A model generated the notes under the pieces. It saw only the letters and a program-made list of their open reading frames with translations. It ran no database searches and was not told where the DNA came from. Shown here piece by piece: positions 61,900-64,000 of a stretch of DNA of 64,000 nucleotides (within the stretch, counting starts at the first letter, position 1; each line of letters begins with the position of its first letter). Made by a program: the position numbers and the translations under genes. The stretch is from Chiridota heheva (taxonomy: Eukaryota > Echinodermata > Holothuroidea > Apodida > Chiridotidae), in the NCBI GenBank assembly GCA_020152595.1, contig JAIGNY010002305.1:652501-716500 (forward strand), in the 5' to 3' direction.

Positions 61900-62635
61900 C
61901 TAATTTCTTCAGCTACTGTATTATCATGTCATCTTCTACCCCACATTCTGCTTATTGTTTATATTTCCCAAACCCCTAATTTAACATTGTTTAGAAGCAG
62001 GAAACTTTTATCTACATCTTTATTCATGGAAACATTTTGATTGCTATTTATATCATGAATGTCAATATCATAACAAAACTAGAAATGTGAAGTTAGTGAG
62101 TCATAAGTCATATATTTTTGATCTCAGGTCAAACATATTGCAGCAAATGCACACTATACCACAACATTAAGTGTGAACAATGCTCTTCACATATACTGTA
62201 TGATCATTTGTTTACGCAAAATCATCATACTTACTTCAATTCAAGAGATACCACATATACAAATATTTTCATTGCTATGCAAATAAGCTAATTATTATGC
62301 ACACACAATCCCTCAATCAGGGTTTCAGCTGGAAATTGGAGAAATGGGTGTGCATTGCAAATTTCTAAGCACGCATAATTTGTTGACGCCACAGGCATAA
62401 TGCGTACGCATAGTAGGGTCCAAGGGCCACAAGGGTGAGATTCCAAGGACAACATTTCCGTTGAGGACCATGTACTTTGGGCAACGTCTCCGAAACCTCC
62501 GGGGTTTCATCAATTTATCGGCTAAAGATTGGCTTCTAAGAGCACTTGAATATTTACGAAAACATACATGAAGTCTTTGTAAAATCTCCTGATTAATAAA
62601 CCTTTTGCTCTTCGCATTCACATTTCAAGAAAATT
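61900..62635. other. no gene recognised
   Basis: A 98-codon minus ORF at 62325-62621 is basic and Cys-containing but has no motif I know. 62370-62420 ('gacgccacaggcataatgcgtacgcatag') is GC-richer and may be repeat-derived. Confidence 0.35.
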
Positions 62636-62639
62636 GTGC

Positions 62640-62935
62640 ACTGGTATTCATTTATTGACTCTGTTTCTTTTGTTGTGTCGTTACGTAGTGTTTGATTCAA
62701 TTTTGTTTATTACAGGTATGCATTTATTGATTCCCGTCTCTTTTGTTGTGTTGTTATGTAGAGTTTAATTAATTTATGTTTTTCACAGGTAATCATTTAT
62801 TAACTACCTTTTTCTTTTGTGTTGTTGATACGTAGTTTGATTAGAATATGTTTCTTACTGGTATTTATTTATTGACATTCTTTTCTTATAACCCGTCTAA
62901 AGGCTTTGTTCATCTTCCAATATGGTATGTATCAA
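62640..62935 (+). repeat. 72-74-bp tandem repeat, 4 copies
   Basis: Anchor 'ggtattcatttattgactc' at about 62643, 62715, 62789 and 62860, followed each time by 'tttcttttgttgtgt.gttacgtag..tttgattaa..ttgttt.tcac'. Divergence rises in the fourth copy. Confidence 0.92.
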
Positions 62936-62939
62936 TTGA

Positions 62940-63435
62940 TAAAATAAAGATAAATAAACTTATATTTACAGCTACAATGCCTTTAGAAACCTGCAGGCTA
63001 TGAACACCATAAAGCTGCTCTTGTCTTGGGCAAATCATATGAACAATGTTGTGTGTCTTTCTCATTGGTCAGCTGGTGGAAGGACTCGAAATCAGTGGCG
63101 TAGCTTGCTTGCTGAACCGACGGCACCAATCTCAACCCACGGATTAAATTCTGAACCGATGGATTAAAATATTTGGGGTGATCGCCACTGCTCGCAATGT
63201 TTGTGTGAGCAGTTAATGGGATATCAAAACATAACTCTTGTCAAATAAAGGGTGTATGGTTCAAGTGTGCATGATGTGTTTGTATCAATGGATTTAGGAG
63301 TACATTAGGCCTGCCAATGACGAATTTTAGAAGTATTGAGAGGAGTAAGAAATTTGATTGGAAACGCTAGAATTAGTGAGTAAACAAATTGTATATGTTG
63401 AAGTTTTAACTAATAAGAAAATAGCAAAAATGAAA
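62940..63435. other. no gene recognised
   Basis: 63093 'cagtggcgtagcttgcttgctgaaccgacggcacc' looks like an element terminus. Otherwise featureless. Confidence 0.4.
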
Positions 63436-63439
63436 TTCA

Positions 63440-64000
63440 TGGTTAGGGGGGTTGACCCTTACAAAACGATTTGGTATTAATAAAGTTTATATCGCGCCAA
63501 ATAAAGTTTGATCTAGCCAGATAAAGTCAGGTATAAACATGTTGTAATACATTTGATATACAAATAAAGCTTGATCTGGCCAGATATAGTCCAATACAAC
63601 CTCGTTAAAAGTCAGATACAGCCTTGATACAAATCAGTTTGATTTCTAAACAAAAGTTGATATGGCCAAATCAAGCTAGATATAACTTTGAGTAATACTA
63701 CATTTCATATCCAAAAAAGCTTGATATGGCCAGATAAAGCAATTTATAACCTCTATAAAAGCCAATTTGATCTACATATAAAATTTAACCTGGCCAGATC
63801 AATCCAGATATAAAGAGGATTTATTGCTACATTTGATATACAATAAAGATTAACCTGGCCAGATAAAGCCACGATACAATCGTTATTAAAGCTAATTCGA
63901 TGTACAAATTTAGTTTAATCTGGCCAGATTAGGCCACGATACAATCGTTATGAAAGCCAATTTGATGTACAAATTTAGTTTAATCTGGCCAGATTAAGCC
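63440..64000 (+). repeat. 65-67-bp satellite running off the window end
   Basis: Unit 'ctggccagataaagccacgatacaatcgttattaaagccaatttgatgtacaaatttagtttaat'. The ctggccagat anchor falls near 63575, 63726, 63789, 63856, 63921 and 63985. The last two units are nearly identical (recent amplification), while the first are diverged, so the array's older edge is inside the window. Confidence 0.94.

Noticed and set aside
61470-61903. Overlapping ORFs on both strands with Trp/Gly or Pro/Cys repeats
   Set aside because: They are translations of the 22-bp satellite.
62325-62621. 98-codon basic minus ORF
   Set aside because: No motif, no splice context, and it overlaps a probable repeat fragment.

Overview
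This is an AT-rich, intron- and repeat-dominated piece of an animal nuclear genome. It has no bacterial-style genes, operons, CRISPR array or rRNA. Two LINE reverse-transcriptase lineages plus a further LINE C-terminus, tRNA-headed SINEs with A and B boxes, long (TA)n arrays, many minisatellites and frequent TAGGCCTA-type words suggest a marine invertebrate deuterostome. An echinoderm such as a sea cucumber is my best guess, but this rests on memory of repeat styles and is not proven.

Layout. 0.3-2.1 kb: minus-strand LINE reverse-transcriptase pseudogene. 2.2-3.1 kb: duplicated cassette carrying a TTCCCATAATGC-type promoter motif. 4.0-5.35 kb: 24-bp satellite whose relatives lie inverted at 27.9 and 61.5-61.9 kb. 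5.6-9.5 kb: short minisatellites, duplicated segments and a SINE. 10.6-11.0 kb: C-terminus of another LINE. 11.3-13.1 kb: very old tandem array with a unit of about 200-240 bp. 14.8 kb: (TA)n. 15.6-16.7 kb: 17-bp satellite with 14-mer and 5-mer higher-order repeats. 17.3 kb: SINE and (TA)n. 18.4-19.45 kb: plus-strand CR1/L2-like LINE. 21.3 kb: second SINE family. 26.4-26.85 kb: compound microsatellite. 28.4-30.6 kb: tandem repeat, third tRNA-headed element, a broken gag-like ORF and a 370-bp (TA)n. 35.3-35.9 kb: non-autonomous hAT-like element with an exact 8-bp target-site duplication. 38.6-39.1 kb and 63.4 kb to the window end: AAAGCC-rich satellites of 65-67 bp. 57.6-58.2 kb: degenerate tandem array.

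Host genes are scarce. Three candidates come from splice signals and reading phase rather than long ORFs. (1) A signal-peptide exon at 32554-32679 is followed by two decayed tandem copies of itself. (2) A small acidic, helix-rich protein may run from 42583 to 43275 in two exons, with one frame break. (3) Three phase-compatible exons at 48759-48831, 50380-50543 and 51671-51800 encode a short hydrophobic segment followed by a domain I think belongs to an uncharacterised animal protein family; one in-frame TAA suggests a pseudogene. The three show no sign of acting together. Most other ORFs longer than 60 codons are chance frames or low-complexity repeats.
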